Source of the DNA: Thereva unica
Taxonomy: Eukaryota; Arthropoda; Insecta; Diptera; Therevidae
Reading direction: 5' to 3'
NCBI GenBank assembly: GCA_949987705.1
Contig: OX465283.1
Location: forward strand, 78,935,720-78,999,719
Length of the DNA: 64,000 nt
Both the position numbers and the translations under genes were made by a program. Below, one piece after another: positions 42,191 to 53,413 of the stretch. Every line of letters begins with the position of its first letter. The stretch's first letter is position 1. The notes under the pieces were generated by a model. The model saw only the letters and a program-made list of their open reading frames with translations, searched no databases and was not told where the DNA came from.

Positions 42191-43095
42191 TTACAAGGTG
42201 CGATTGAGATTTTGCCTTACAGGAGGGTGGTTATCTGAGTGTCCAGCTGTCCGGGTCCAGCTGTCGAAATCTTTAATTTCAAGCAGGAATTTCAGTACAA
42301 GCTCCCTAACGGTGCTTGTTTCCCCTACCGCAGATCTCAAGGCACTTGCCAGTGACGCCTTGTTTTCGGCGGTGGCATATCCCAGCTCTAGCAGCACCCC
42401 TTCGGCCCTGGTCTGTCGGACCGCTCTCACTTCTACCCCGATCTTTGTCGGTTCCACCTTCTCTCGGACGGCCTTAACGACATCCGCGAAGATGTAGCCT
42501 TCGAAAGGGGTCAAGAGCACCGCATCGGGCTTTTTATTCTTCTTCACCCTTCTGTGTTTTTTTCTTTTTAGGCTCGTTGTCCTCGGGCTTCTTTTGGTGC
42601 TGCCCATTATCAACTTTCACTCCCTTTTCTTTCTTTCTCCTTTTTTTCCACGACCTTTGACTACTCGCCTGTGGACTGAGTGACGGTCGTGGGCTGAGTG
42701 ATGGTTGTGGGCTTGTTGGCGATGCGCGGATTCTTTGTGCTCCTCCTCGCGTCGACTTTGGGGGAGCTTGTTACCTTTCGCTTGCTGCTTCCTTCGCCTC
42801 CCAGAGTTGTTGGAAGGGCCCGTTCAAGGATTTGGGCTAATTTCATCTTAACTTCGCTGCCCACGGCCACCGCTGCAGCTCCAGGCTGGTAGGGGTTGAC
42901 GTTGGGGCGTGGTTCCATGCCAACATGCGGCAGCTTCAGTGAGCCCCCGTTTTCCCTCTCCGTAGGAGCGACTTCTTTGGCCGCTACAGCCTGCGTTCCC
43001 CTATTCACCCCCTGGGGAGGCGTCCGATCCGGGATCAGCAAAACCCGCACGGAGCAAATTTGGATGTTAAAATTGCCTTGGTCTATTTTTAGCAC
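42191..43095 (-). pseudogene. R1-like LINE ORF1 (gag) relic in two frames
   Basis: In element order, 43095-42661 reads a proline-rich N-terminal region with IPDRTPPQGVNR and SSKRKVTSSPKVDARRSTKN. Then 42613-42191 reads KKNKKPDAVLLTPFEGYIFAD, VVKAVREKVEPTKIGVEVRA, VRQTRAEGVLLELG, ENKASLASALRSAVGE and VRELVLKFLLEIKDFD. The second block is the conserved gag core of R1/Waldo-type elements, which binds element RNA. A frameshift lies between them in an A/G-rich stretch near 42620-42660. The zinc-knuckle end and the whole ORF2 are missing. Confidence 0.7.
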
Positions 43096-43109
43096 TTTTT
43101 CTCATTTAT

Positions 43110-44175
43110 GACATAAGTTTATGTCGGAAAGTATATAAGCATGTTCTGGCATCTACACAAAATTTATGATAAAAAACTATTTTACTGAAATTTTTGTTTT
43201 TTCAATAAAGACATATATCTGATATTCTGTTTGCAAACTCTATTAATGTAGATAGATGTACCAGTTCAACTGTAAAGTAGAATTCCGAAACCTCAATATC
43301 GATTTTTAAATCTTTATACATATCTTTTTACTACAAAACAATTTATTTCAACACTTTCGAATGAATGTTCAATCAAATCTCAGAATGAACTTATATCCGT
43401 GATTTTACCTCAAGCAAGTCACCCCAACATTATTCAGTCACATTCCCGAAGGCATCTTGAGACAAGTACACCATCAACTAGAAAAGGATATGCAAAGCCC
43501 AGAAGTTACTTATCTCCAACTTTACATATCATTACATTCTCAAAGGGTGAAATTTATGTGCCAGACCACAAATAATGCAAAACACGTGTAGATAGAAGGC
43601 TTAAGACCCGCCATGGGAAATGGAACAGTTGAGTACTTGTGTAGTAAAATCGAAGACACTAGGACTCCTTCGATTTTCAGCTCAAAATCACCCAAAAACA
43701 ATTCCGGACTCATGGGAATTCCGATGTTGGATACAATCCCTAAGTACTCGATGGGGGGTGTTGCGTGTATACTGACCATGAGGGAAATTCTATCTGTTGT
43801 ATGTTAATTAAGAAGTTTTCGGGCCCATAAGACCTTCGCAAAACTTGCTGCAGAGTTTTTGGCCATTATTGACAAAAGTTTAGAATACCCACGTGAATAC
43901 TTGGCACAAAGTTTCTCTTAAATTTACAGACAAGAACTTTTCGAAGTTGATGCGAGGAATTTTCTATTAACATTAACAATTTTCGAAATATAAAAAAATT
44001 TAGTTTACCTTCGGCGTTATTTTAAAAAGGAGTTTTATAGCACCTTCCTTTAATAAATTGGAATATTTCGGGTAAGGAACAAACTACCAGGAGAAAAAGT
44101 TAGTTTCGTTTCTTAAGAGCTGCTGCAAGTGAATTGCTTGCTTGATAATAATGTTCATTGCTCGTTTCATTGGGA
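43110..44175. other. No recognisable feature
   Basis: AT-rich DNA; the small ORFs here look random. Its end is the pre-insertion flank of the copia element. Confidence 0.4.
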
Positions 44176-44180
44176 ATAAC
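44176..44180. other. Copia target duplication, left (ATAAC)
   Basis: ATAAC directly precedes the LTR and is repeated directly after the right LTR at 49704-49708. A 5-bp duplication is normal for Ty1/copia integrases. Confidence 0.9.
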
Positions 44181-44419
44181 TGTTGGGATTTATGGGTAAA
44201 ATAAAACAACACGAATAACTTTATATGTATATAGAACATCAATTTTATTTTATTTTGAAAAACACGAGACTCACGTCCGTACAACTTAGAGGGTATAGGC
44301 GTTGTGAAACACTTGTGAATACATACTATATAAAGGCTTACTAATACATGTATACTTTTTAATATAAAAAGATAACTGTTGGATATTGGTATAAATGTAT
44401 AATTTTTGAAATTCCAACA
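44181..44419 (-). repeat. Copia 3' LTR (239 bp)
   Basis: Starts TGTTGGGATTTATGGG and ends AAATTCCAACA; the ends form a TGTTGG/CCAACA inverted repeat. It has CACGTCCGTAC where the other LTR has CACGTCGTAC. Confidence 0.95.
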
Positions 44420-44433
44420 CGCCCCCTCAAAAA
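44420..44433 (-). other. Copia polypurine tract
   Basis: Directly before the 3' LTR, the minus strand reads TTTTTGAGGGGGCG. The GAGGGGG purine run primes plus-strand synthesis. Confidence 0.8.
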
Positions 44434-44560
44434 TTATCTGTTATTCTATTATGCGGTTGCAATACAAGTAATCTAGTGCAAGTTATTTAAAAACTATGCT
44501 TTACATTTTCTCATTATAATTTAGATTTCAAACTGAATTGTAAATGTAAACCCCCTTTAA

Positions 44561-46954
44561 TTATTCCAGACTTAAATCATTTCTACATTTTAAAAATTTT
44601 GTTGCACCCAGTGACTTTGTAAATGTATCTGCGATTTGGTTCTCTGTATTTATATGTTCTAATGTTACGGTACCCTCTTTAACTTGTTCCCTTGAATAAT
44701 GGTATTTGACATCTATATGTTTAGCCAATTTATGACTTGTCGGGTTGTTTGCTATGGTGATACACCCATTATTATCCTCATATATCAAGACACCATTCTT
44801 TATCTCGATATTTAGGGTTTCTGCTAAAGATTTTAGCCACAGCGCCTCTTTTACTGCCTCATACAATGCCATATATTCGGCTGCAGTGGATGAGTCAGCA
44901 ATAGAACGCTGTTTTCTAGTATTCCAAGTAATAGTACAATTTTCATACATTTTAAATACAAAACCTGTTGTACTTATTCTAGTTATTTCATCACTTGCCC
45001 AGTCAGAGTCTACAAACCCTATTAAAATTTTACAATTTTTATTTGAATTTCTTTTATAAACTAACTTTAAATCAGAAGAGCCTTTCAAATATCTCAAAAC
45101 ACCCTTCAAATACTTCCAAACTGTACTGTTGTTTTTGTTTACAAATCTACTTAACACATTTATAGCAAAACTTAAGTCTGGTCTTGTACATATCATTAAG
45201 TACATTAAGCAACCTAGTAAACTCTGACAAGGTTCTTTGCAATCTTCGTCTGAATTTAATTTATCAAATTCTAATCTTTCTACAAGTGGTGTTTTAGAAC
45301 TATTACAATTAAACATACCAAATTTGCGCAATATATCATTTACATATCTTGTTTGGTCTAGACAAATTTTATCTTTTTTTATAGTGACTCTAATTCCAAG
45401 AAACAACTTAATTTCTTTCAAATCTATCATATGAAATATTTTAGTTAAATTATTTTTAAATTTATTCATTGTATTTATGTCACCGCAAACAATTACTACA
45501 TCATCCACGTAAAGAACAACATAAATATTTTTTCTTACATCTCGTCTATCTAAAATATAAACGCACCTATCAACTGGTGAATTCTGGAATCCCAGGCCTT
45601 TCAATGTTTTTTCAAAGACTTCAAACCAGCATCTTGCTGATTGTTTCAAACCATACAAGGCTTTATTTAATTTACATACAAGATTATTTCCAGTGGGCAC
45701 TCCTTCGGGAACTTTCATATATATATTTTCTTTCAACTCACCGTTTAAAAATGCTGTTACCACGTCCATATGATGAACTAATAAATTAAATTGATTTGCT
45801 ACTGCAATTACAAAACGAAAGCTAGAAATTCTGGCTATTGGAGCAAAAGTTTCATTATAGTCGATCAAATATTGCTGGCTAAATCCGCGAGCTACCAATC
45901 TTGCTTTGTGTCTAACAGGATTCCCAAATTCGTCGGTTTTGACTGTAAACACCCATTTGCAATCAACAATATTTGTGTTACTTGGTTTTTTTACAAGAGT
46001 CCATGTGTTGTTTGTCTTGAGGGAATTCAGCTCGTCTTGGATGGCTCTGTCCCATACCTCTTTATCGTCTCTGAATTTAATTTCCTGAAAAGAATTTGGA
46101 ATATCACTCGCAAAAGATTCTGCTCGATATAAAATATGATTATATATATAATTGCTTTCATCATAAGAAATAGGTGGTCTATTTTTATTCCTAACACTCC
46201 TTCTCAAATTATCGTTAACTTCTAAATTATCATCATTTCTTAAAAATTTATTTTGTCTTTCATTCACGTCTTGACAATTTTCAAGTTCATCACGTAATCT
46301 TTTGTTTTGTCTATTATTTTCTATTAGTTTCACCGTTTTATATCTAGCTATATTTTTAGATAAATTTGGTTCTTCTGGTCTCTGATTGCCAGGATATCTA
46401 TTAGCAGTTTCATTGGTTTTTTCATCTAGTTTCACAATACTAGGTTTATTATGTCTCTCATCCAGTATTACAGTACTGGGATTATTATGTCTTTCATCTA
46501 GCATCATAGTACTAGGATTATTATGCATTTCATCTAGTTTCACAACACTAGGATTAACAACTTTCTCATCTAGTATCACAGTACTAGGTTTATTATTTGA
46601 TCTCTTTTTTTCAGATGCGCTAGGTAACCATTCACTTGACTCATTTGATATATCTATATCAACTATTTTTAACTCAGGTCTGGTCGTCAAGTAAGATATT
46701 TCGTCTACTACTACGTCTCTAACGGAAATAAAATTATTTGTCTCTGCATTATAAACTTTGTAACCATTTGGAACATAACCAACTAAAATACCCTTCCAAG
46801 ATTTATTATCGAATTTATCTGTTTTAACTTTGTTATGGACATAGACTGTAGAGCCAAAAATTCTTAAATATTTTAGTTGTGGTTTTTTATTATGCCATAA
46901 TTCGAATGGCGTTTTATTTTCTTTCACTGCTTTACTCGGTGTTCTATTTATCAA
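44561..46954 (-). pseudogene. Copia polyprotein, second part: integrase end, RT and RNase H
   Basis: 797 codons. It begins with the integrase continuation INRTPSKAVKENKTPFELWH and GCKVYN-like GYKVYNAETN. A linker follows with five 12-residue repeats (about 123-182). RT blocks then come: VDCKWVFTVK (about 331), RHKARLVARGFSQ, MDVVTAFLNGELKE (first catalytic D, about 398), CKLNKALYGLKQS and VVLYVDDVVIV (482-485). RNase H has FVDSDWASD (about 648), QRSIADSSTAAEYMAL (about 683) and YEDNNGCI, with HIDVKYHYSREQV near the end. The frame is intact to its stop. It lacks its own natural start, because it should be read through from the preceding frame. Confidence 0.93.
46422..46601. repeat. 36-bp minisatellite inside copia, 5 units
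   Basis: Units begin TCATCTAG or TCATCCAG at 46422, 46458, 46494, 46530 and 46566. On the minus strand they code for variants of STVILDERHNNP in the integrase-RT linker, so the repeat keeps the frame. Confidence 0.95.
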
Positions 46955-49122
46955 AAAAGGTCGCAGTCAAAACAGCTTCTCCCCAAAAAATATTTAGGCA
47001 ATTTTGATTCAACTAACATTGCCCGAGCCTTTTCGGTTACCGTTCTGATCATACGTTCTGACACTCCATTTTGATGTGGAGTTCTTTGGATTGTTAAATG
47101 ATAAGTAATCCCATTATTAACACAAAACTTTTTCATTTCATTTGATAAATATTCTTTACCATTATCTATATATAAATGAATAACCTTTGAATTAAAATTT
47201 GCTTGGCTTTTATTCACAAAATCTGTAAGTATTGAAAAAAGGTCTGATTTAAATTTTGCTAAATACGTTACGCAATAATGTGTATATTCATCCACAAATA
47301 TCATAAAATAACTTTTTCCATCAATGGTAGCGGGGGTGATAGGACCACAAATATCTGAGTGTACATTTAGCAATGGTCTATTTATATAAGTTTTGTCTTT
47401 TATTTTATTTGAAGGTAATCTTGCCTGTTTGCCAATTATACAGGCTTCACACAAATTAAAATGTGGATTTATATTTTTTATAAAACTTATATCATAGACC
47501 ATGGTTTTCTTTTTTAGCTCTATGAATTTCTCTCTACTTATATGCCCTAAGCGTTTATGCCAAAAATCATAAGTGCATTTTGAATTACACAAATTTGCAA
47601 CACTTTTAACGCTTTGAACATTTAGCCTGACGTTAAATTTTTTATTATTTGTTTTACAAATCATTAATACATTACCGGTAATATTTTTCATGTGAATTGA
47701 GCCATCAATTTCAAAAATGGTCTGTATGCCTGCTCGTTGCAGACGCTTGACTGACAGCAAATTTTCTGGTACCTCTGGGCTGTATAGGACATCTTCAAGG
47801 ATCCCTGATGCTCCGATGTTTGTCGTTATTCTTACGTTCCCCTTTTTGGTGGCATAGATATATTCCCCCTTTTTGGCTATTTGGACTGGGATAGGTGAAG
47901 TCAGCTCACAGTAATCTTCAAAATATCGGTCGTCCATTATTATATGATCAGTTGCTCCTGAGTCAATAACGAAGTCCAGTTGTCCAAAGTTGTAAGTGTC
48001 ATTATTTCCTACCGTTCCGATGAAATAACTCGACGAAATGTTGGAAAGTTGTCTGCTACTTCCTGCTGAACTGGAAAAAGCGTTCTTCTCTTCATTGTCA
48101 TTTCTTCTCTGTTGAAAATTCTGCTCTCTCTTAAAAAACCTGCACTCTTCCTTTATATGTCCAGCTCTGCCACAATGATAACATTCGAGATTTCTTACTC
48201 CAAAGTTTTTGAAATTGTTTTTCCTGCTATTGAATTTATTATAATGACCAGAGAAGCCCCTTCTATTATTAAATCTGGCTCGTTGTCCAAATTTTGAGTT
48301 ATAATGGTTATAATTATTATTAAACCATCCCCGTCCTCTTGTTGCTCCTCTGCCTCGGCTACTTCCTCTGAAACTGTTTCCAAATTGCTCTTGGCTCTTA
48401 TGTCGTCCATCTGTTGGTTTTACTACAGAAGCAATTAAAACTTTCTCACTGGTGTCTTCACTTGTTTCTTTTAATTTTGCTTCTTTTTCCAATAATCTAC
48501 TTTTTATAAAATCTAAGGTTAAGTTTTCGTCGGGTAATGTCTGCACTGCATCCAGGACCGACTCGTATTCTTTTGGAAGATCTCGTGTCAAGTATGCAAT
48601 TTTATCGTTGTCAGATATTGTTCCTCCAGCTGACATCAACTCGTTTAAAAGATCTTCAAATTTCGCAAAATAGTCTTTCATTGATGTTACTTTTTCCATT
48701 TTTAGGGTCATCAATTTTCTCTTGATACCCATTTGCGTTGCCTGGCTGCTTCGCTCATATACTTGATCTAATTTTTCAAATACAATTTTGGCTTTTACAT
48801 CTTCACCTTTGACATAGCCAATCAACGAATTGTCTAGGTACTCCATTATTTCAAACACTGCCTTTTTATTTTTTACTTGCCATTTCGAATCGGGAAATAG
48901 AGGTATGGAATCATCAATAATATTTAGTAATCCTAAAGTGTCCAAGTATGCACGCATACGGGTCTTCCACGTACTGTAATCCTCGCCTTTGAATTGTTGA
49001 ATATTTCGTTTTGATGACCTCTCCATATTTTTTGTTTTATGTATTTTTATAACAAAACTAAAAAAAACAGAAACTAAACCAAAAAAAAATTCCGTGGCAC
49101 TTTTTAATTCGGAACGAAACAA
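46951..49122 (-). pseudogene. Copia polyprotein, first part: Gag, protease, integrase
   Basis: The likely start is the Met at 49026 (MERSSKRN), not the first in-frame Met at 49122; copia Gag begins with a similar short basic segment. Gag runs to about residue 345 and includes the zinc knuckle CYHCGRAGHIKEEC (314-327 in the long numbering) after an RG-rich stretch. Protease has FVIDSGATDHI (about 386). Integrase has an HHCC finger WHKRLGHIS...CEACIIGKQARLP (about 522-566), HSDICGP (591), YIDNGKEYLS (653) and GVSERMIRT (about 689). The frame ends soon after, at a T-run (plus-strand A6 at about 46985-46990), where a single extra base shifts it out of the RT frame. Confidence 0.93.
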
Positions 49123-49450
49123 AAATACATATATAATAATTTTTTTTTTTTTTATTAACGCGAGTACTGCTTAATTTGGTCTAAAACAAATTTTTTATCT
49201 CTCTCACTCACGTTCTTTCTTTAGTAATGCATACAAGTTTTTACAGCATACGCGCCGGGAAAAAAAACAGTTGCCTAGCGCTGAGGTATACACACATGCA
49301 CATGTAAAATTTTTACGCACGTCGAATGTTGGTGGAGATATTTTATTTCTGAGAGCCATTGCGGGTTTTTTGTTTTATTTTATTATTATTATTATTACTT
49401 TTTGATTTTTTATTTTCTATTAATTAATCTTATTATTACGTCTCACGTTT

Positions 49451-49465
49451 ACTGGGCCCATAACC
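49451..49465 (-). other. Copia primer-binding site, internal tRNA-iMet type
   Basis: Immediately after the 5' LTR, the minus strand reads GGTTATGGGCCCAGT. This is complementary to the anticodon stem-loop of initiator tRNA-Met, the unusual half-tRNA primer known from Drosophila copia, rather than to a tRNA 3' end. Confidence 0.85.
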
Positions 49466-49703
49466 TGTTGGGATTTATGGGTAAAATAAAACAACACGAA
49501 TAACTTTATATGTATATAGAACATCAATTTTATTTTATTTTGAAAAACACGAGACTCACGTCGTACAACTTAGAGGGTATAGGCGTTGTGAAACACTTGT
49601 GAATACATACTATATAAAGGCTTACTAATACATGTATACTTTTTAATATAAAAAGATAACTGTTGGATATTGGTATAAATGTATAATTTTTGAAATTCCA
49701 ACA
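49466..49703 (-). repeat. Copia 5' LTR (238 bp)
   Basis: Same sequence as 44181-44419 except for one missing C. It should carry the promoter of the element. TSD ATAAC follows at 49704-49708. Confidence 0.95.
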
Positions 49704-49974
49704 ATAACTGATAAGCTTTCTTGAAAGTGGCCCTTGAGACGTGGGGAAAAATATTGAGTGATTCAGTCCTGTTGGCAAAGTGAGTTTTGCTGATGTATGC
49801 TTGACTTTTATTCTGGAAGAGGACTTGCTTATGAAAAACAGAAAAGTGAGCATTATGGTTTTAGTTTTTTTTTTGTGATAGACTTGGGTAAAATATTCGT
49901 TTTCAATTTAAGACTATGTCTTTTCGTTTCATGAGTGTAATGTCGAGACCTACTTACATTATAAAGGAGCATGT

Positions 49975-51227
49975 TCACCTGTTATGAGAGTTATTGTTGA
50001 ACAGTTGAACTAAATATTCCAGTCCGTTATAGATGTTGATTGGTCTGGACAGTGTTCCGGATACCTTTACTTGGCTTGTCATATTGGTCATGGTGAACCT
50101 ACATAGTCTTGTCAATTTGTAGGGGATGCCGAATTCTCCCATGGCTTTGTAGAGTTCTACTCTGGCTATGCTATCATAGCCGGCTTTTAAGTCTATGAAG
50201 AGGTGTTGATTTAAGTTTTGAAACTCTAGACATTTTTCCATAGCCTATCTAAAGGTGAAAATCTGATCAGTCGTTGATTTGCCTGGGCTGAAGCCACACT
50301 GGTAATGGCCTCACTTCCTGTTCACATACTTGCACAATTAATTCATGAATCGCTTGGTTTAATGTAGGCCCTCCATATTTAACCAACTCCGCTGCGATGC
50401 CGTCTGCACCCGAGGCCTTGTTGCTTTTGAGCCGGCTGATGGCTCTGAAAACTTCTTCTATGCTTGGTAGCGGCAGCATAGCATTATCATCAGATATTGG
50501 TGGAGCCTCCGAATACTCAGTTAGCTCCCATTTAGCATTTCATGAAAATGCTCCTCCCATCGCTCCAAGATGCCTTTAGGATCGGTGATCAGATTTCCTT
50601 CTTTGTCCTTGCAGTATGTGCAACGTGGTGTTAATTGCGTCATACTGCGGACTCTTTGGTAGAACTCCCGCGCCTGGTGCGACCGCCGTTCTCTGTACTG
50701 TTCTAGCTCACAGACGAGATTTTTTCCCATGCTTACTTTTTTCGCTGTGGATTCTCTTTTTTTTCTGAGCTCTTTATAGATCTCTTCATGTGCCCGTGTT
50801 CTCTGAGACTTCTGCATGGCTCGGCACGCAGCATTCTTAAGTTCAGTTGACAGCTTGCATTCATTATCGAACCAGTCGTTCCGATCTTTACGGCGTCATA
50901 CAAACAATATAGTGATCTGAGTCGAAGTTGGCACCTCGGTACGTTCGTACCGTCATCAGACCTGAAAGGTGGCGGCGGTCTATAATACATGGTCTATTTG
51001 GTTGAGTGGCCCCATCAGGAGATACCCAAATGGCTTTATGGATATCTTTTCTCGCAAATCTAGTATTTGCAACGACCAAGTTCCTACTTGCTGCCATCTG
51101 TACAACTCGCTGCCTACTGTCATTAGTGTTTTCATGAAAGCTGTAGTTGCCGCCATAATGCCTGTATATGGGCTCCCGGCTTACTTTGGCGTTCAGATCT
51201 GGTTCAGGTTTTTGCAAAACGCCATTC
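49975..51227 (-). pseudogene. RTE-like LINE relic: endonuclease middle to RT palm
   Basis: In element order it has endonuclease blocks HENTNDSRQRVVQMAASRNL, FARKDIHKAIWVSPDGATQ and RTYRGANFDSDHYIVCM, then linker blocks with KDKEGNLITDPKGILERW and HFHEMLNGS. RT follows: LPSIEEVFRAISRLKSNKAS, GADGIAAELVKYGG, QCGFSPGKSTTDQIF and FIDLKAGYDSIARVELYKAM. Homology stops near 49980, before the YADD block, so the 3' half is gone. Several frames are needed. Its upstream endonuclease start lies beyond the inserted foldback element, at 52472-52600. It belongs to a different subfamily from the four-copy LINE. Confidence 0.8.
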
Positions 51228-51234
51228 CCTGTCC

Positions 51235-52464
51235 CTCTTAGGTCTGTGAAGTTGGCAACACGAAATGCGAATTTTGGAAAAAAAAAAATTCATACGTTTG
51301 TCCATCGTTTGTCCAAGTTTGTCCAAGCAAAAGTTTTGTTTGTCCAGGCACCGTTAACAAGTTACTTATAAGCAAAAAACCCCAACTTTGAAAAAACATT
51401 GTTTAACCACATATATCGTTTGTCCATCGTTTGTCCAAATTTGTCCAGCAATTATTTTTATTTGTCCACCCACCAATTAATTATAATAAATAATTGAAAT
51501 TTTTCAAGTTTGTGAAGTTGGCAACACGAAATTCAAATTTTGGAAATTTTTGTTTTCATACGTTTGTCCATCGTTTGTCCAAGTTTGTCCAGGCAAACGT
51601 TTTTTTTTGTCCAGGCACCGTTAACAAGTTACAAGCAAAAGAAGTTTTTTGCAAATTTTTTCAACCGTTAAACCGCATAGATCGTTTGTCCATCCAAAAA
51701 TATTTGCCAGGCACAGATTCGTTTGTCCAAGCCCGAATTCGTTTGTTCATGGACAGAAATCGTTTGTCCATGCCAGAATTCGTTTGTGCAGGCAACTGGC
51801 TGCGTTCGGAAACGTCATTTGCAGAGCAGTAGACGATAGTCATTCGTTCGGTATTGCAATTGATGATAATCAAGAGTTCGGAAATGCAAATTGACTATTG
51901 CCAAACGTACGGCAATGCACATTCGCACTGCCATCTTGCAATCATTTTAATGTCAGGTGGTCGAAATCATCAAATTCGCAGTAAAACTAGTCACTTCTGC
52001 AAACGGCATCAGTCATTTTTGCAGCCGAAGCAGTTAATTGACGATCATTTGACGATACCGAAAGCAGCCACACAGTTTCGGACAACCGACCGGTGCCTGG
52101 ACAATCGAATTCTGGCATGGACAAACGAATTCTGGCTTGGAAAAACGATTTCTGGCTTGAACAAACTATTTCTGTCCATGGACAAACAAATTCAGGCTTG
52201 GACAAACGTACCTGTGCCTGCCCAAACGAATTCTGGCATAGACAAACGATTTCTGCCCATGGACAAACGAATTCAGGCATGGACAAACGAATCTGTAACT
52301 GGACAAACGAATTCAGGCTTGCAAAAACGATTTCTGTCCATGAACAAACGAATTCGGGCTTGGACAAAAAAAACTTTTGCCTGGACAAACTTGGACAAAC
52401 GATGGACAAACGTATGAAAAAAAAAATTGAAAAAATTCGCATTTCGTATTGCCAACTTCACAGA
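51235..52464. mobile_element. Foldback-type element of GTTTGTCCA subrepeats, inserted in a LINE
   Basis: The ends GGTCTGTGAAGTTGGCAA (51241) and TTGCCAACTTCACAGACC (ending 52466) are near-perfect complements. Both arms are built of roughly 20-bp subrepeats around CGTTTGTCCA (left) or TGGACAAACG (right). The left terminus is repeated internally at about 51512, so the left arm contains a tandem duplication. The middle, about 51800-52085, is unique. CCTGTCC occurs at 51228-51234 and at 52465-52471, a candidate 7-bp target duplication inside the LINE endonuclease. The plus- and minus-strand ORFs here are repeat artefacts. Organisation resembles Drosophila Foldback/Galileo elements; homology is not shown. 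Confidence 0.85.
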
Positions 52465-52471
52465 CCTGTCC

Positions 52472-52600
52472 ATTTTATCTCCTGAATGGCGCTAATGTCA
52501 GCTTTATACTTTGACAGGGTATCGGCCAGATGCTGTGAAGCTCGAGTTCTGCAAAGAGTTCGAACATTCCATGGAAAAATTCGTAAATCGTTTTGCCTTG
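52472..52600 (-). pseudogene. Endonuclease start of the foldback-interrupted LINE
   Basis: On the minus strand the reading gives WNVRTLCRTRASQHLADTL, then KYKADISAIQEIKWTG, the first two blocks of an RTE-like AP endonuclease, including the conserved N and E. It stops exactly at the foldback junction and continues, in homology terms, at 51227. Confidence 0.75.
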
Positions 52601-52616
52601 GTCGTTCCGTGGTCAA

Positions 52617-53413
52617 AAAAAAAATCTTAGCAGCATATGGAAGGCGGGAAAATTAAGGATAAATGCTACTTAAACAAGGAAAAATCTAGAGCACCGCAGC
52701 AGATGACCGGAAAGGGGGCGGGGGAGCCAAAATGTGAGTTTTAGGGGGTTAAACGTGTTTTTTTACGATTTCTGAGAAAAGTAGACCTCCTATTGAAAAA
52801 CGTTAAATGTAAACGTTGTAGATAATTAAAAGATCTAGAGATTTTGTTCAAATCATTTTTCGCCATAACCTCAAAAAATGGAGAAAAAGGTCAAAAACCG
52901 AGTTTTTCGTTTAACATTTTTATCTTTCACAAAATGATCCAATTTTAATGAAATTTGAGGGAAATGTAGATTTTCATGTTTCGAAAAAGCCCAATTTTTT
53001 TCAAAGCGATTGGTTGTTTCGTTTTGTTTTTATGACCTTAATTTAAAAAAAAGGCTCCATTTTCAATCAAAAAAGTTGGCGAACGAGTTTTTGATTTTTG
53101 AAATTTTGCAGACGGATTTTTTTCCGTTGAATCCTCTACTTTAAGATGGCGTAAACATGATAGTGTCACAATAGAAAAACATCGATAAAAATTCGAAAAA
53201 CCAAAAACATCCTTTTTCATATATAGATTTTTCCGTAAACTTCGCTAATTCTTTATCTCTCTTTGATATAAAGCTTTTAGAGTCGTGCGAAACTGTAAAT
53301 TTAATGTAATATATTATAAGGGAGCTTCATGTAACAGTTTCAGATGTGAAAAAATTTGTTTAAACAATTATTTCACCCACGAAATCAAGGGAAATATGTA
53401 TTACATTTTTAGG
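52617..53413. repeat. Left arm of a large inverted repeat
   Basis: About 0.8 kb whose reverse complement recurs at 57236-57905. Landmarks are CAGCATATGGAAGGC (52631), the GGGGGCGGGGGAGCC run, AACGTGTTTTTTTACGATTT, GATGGCGTAAACATGATAG and, at the inner end, CACGAAATCAAGG. A segment of about 115 bp (53213-53326) is missing from the right arm. No coding potential. Confidence 0.85.

Larger units (their letters stand above)
44181..49703 (-). mobile_element. Near-complete copia LTR retrotransposon
   Basis: A 5523-bp element on the minus strand with LTRs of 238 and 239 bp, which differ by a one-base indel, and TSD ATAAC. PBS, polypurine tract, Gag-protease-integrase frame and RT-RNase H frame are all in copia order, with integrase before RT. 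The only visible coding lesion is one frameshift in integrase. It closely resembles Drosophila copia in PBS and protein blocks. Very low LTR divergence indicates a recent insertion. Confidence 0.95.

Noticed and set aside
51280..52420. CRISPR-like spacing of GTTTGTCCA repeats
   Set aside because: Units vary in length and sequence, occur in both orientations and sit in inverted arms; the setting is a eukaryotic genome.
51494..52485. Several ORFs rich in KFVQARIRLF- or DKRIQAWTNE-type repeats
   Set aside because: Open frames on both strands caused by subrepeats of the foldback element, not protein genes.
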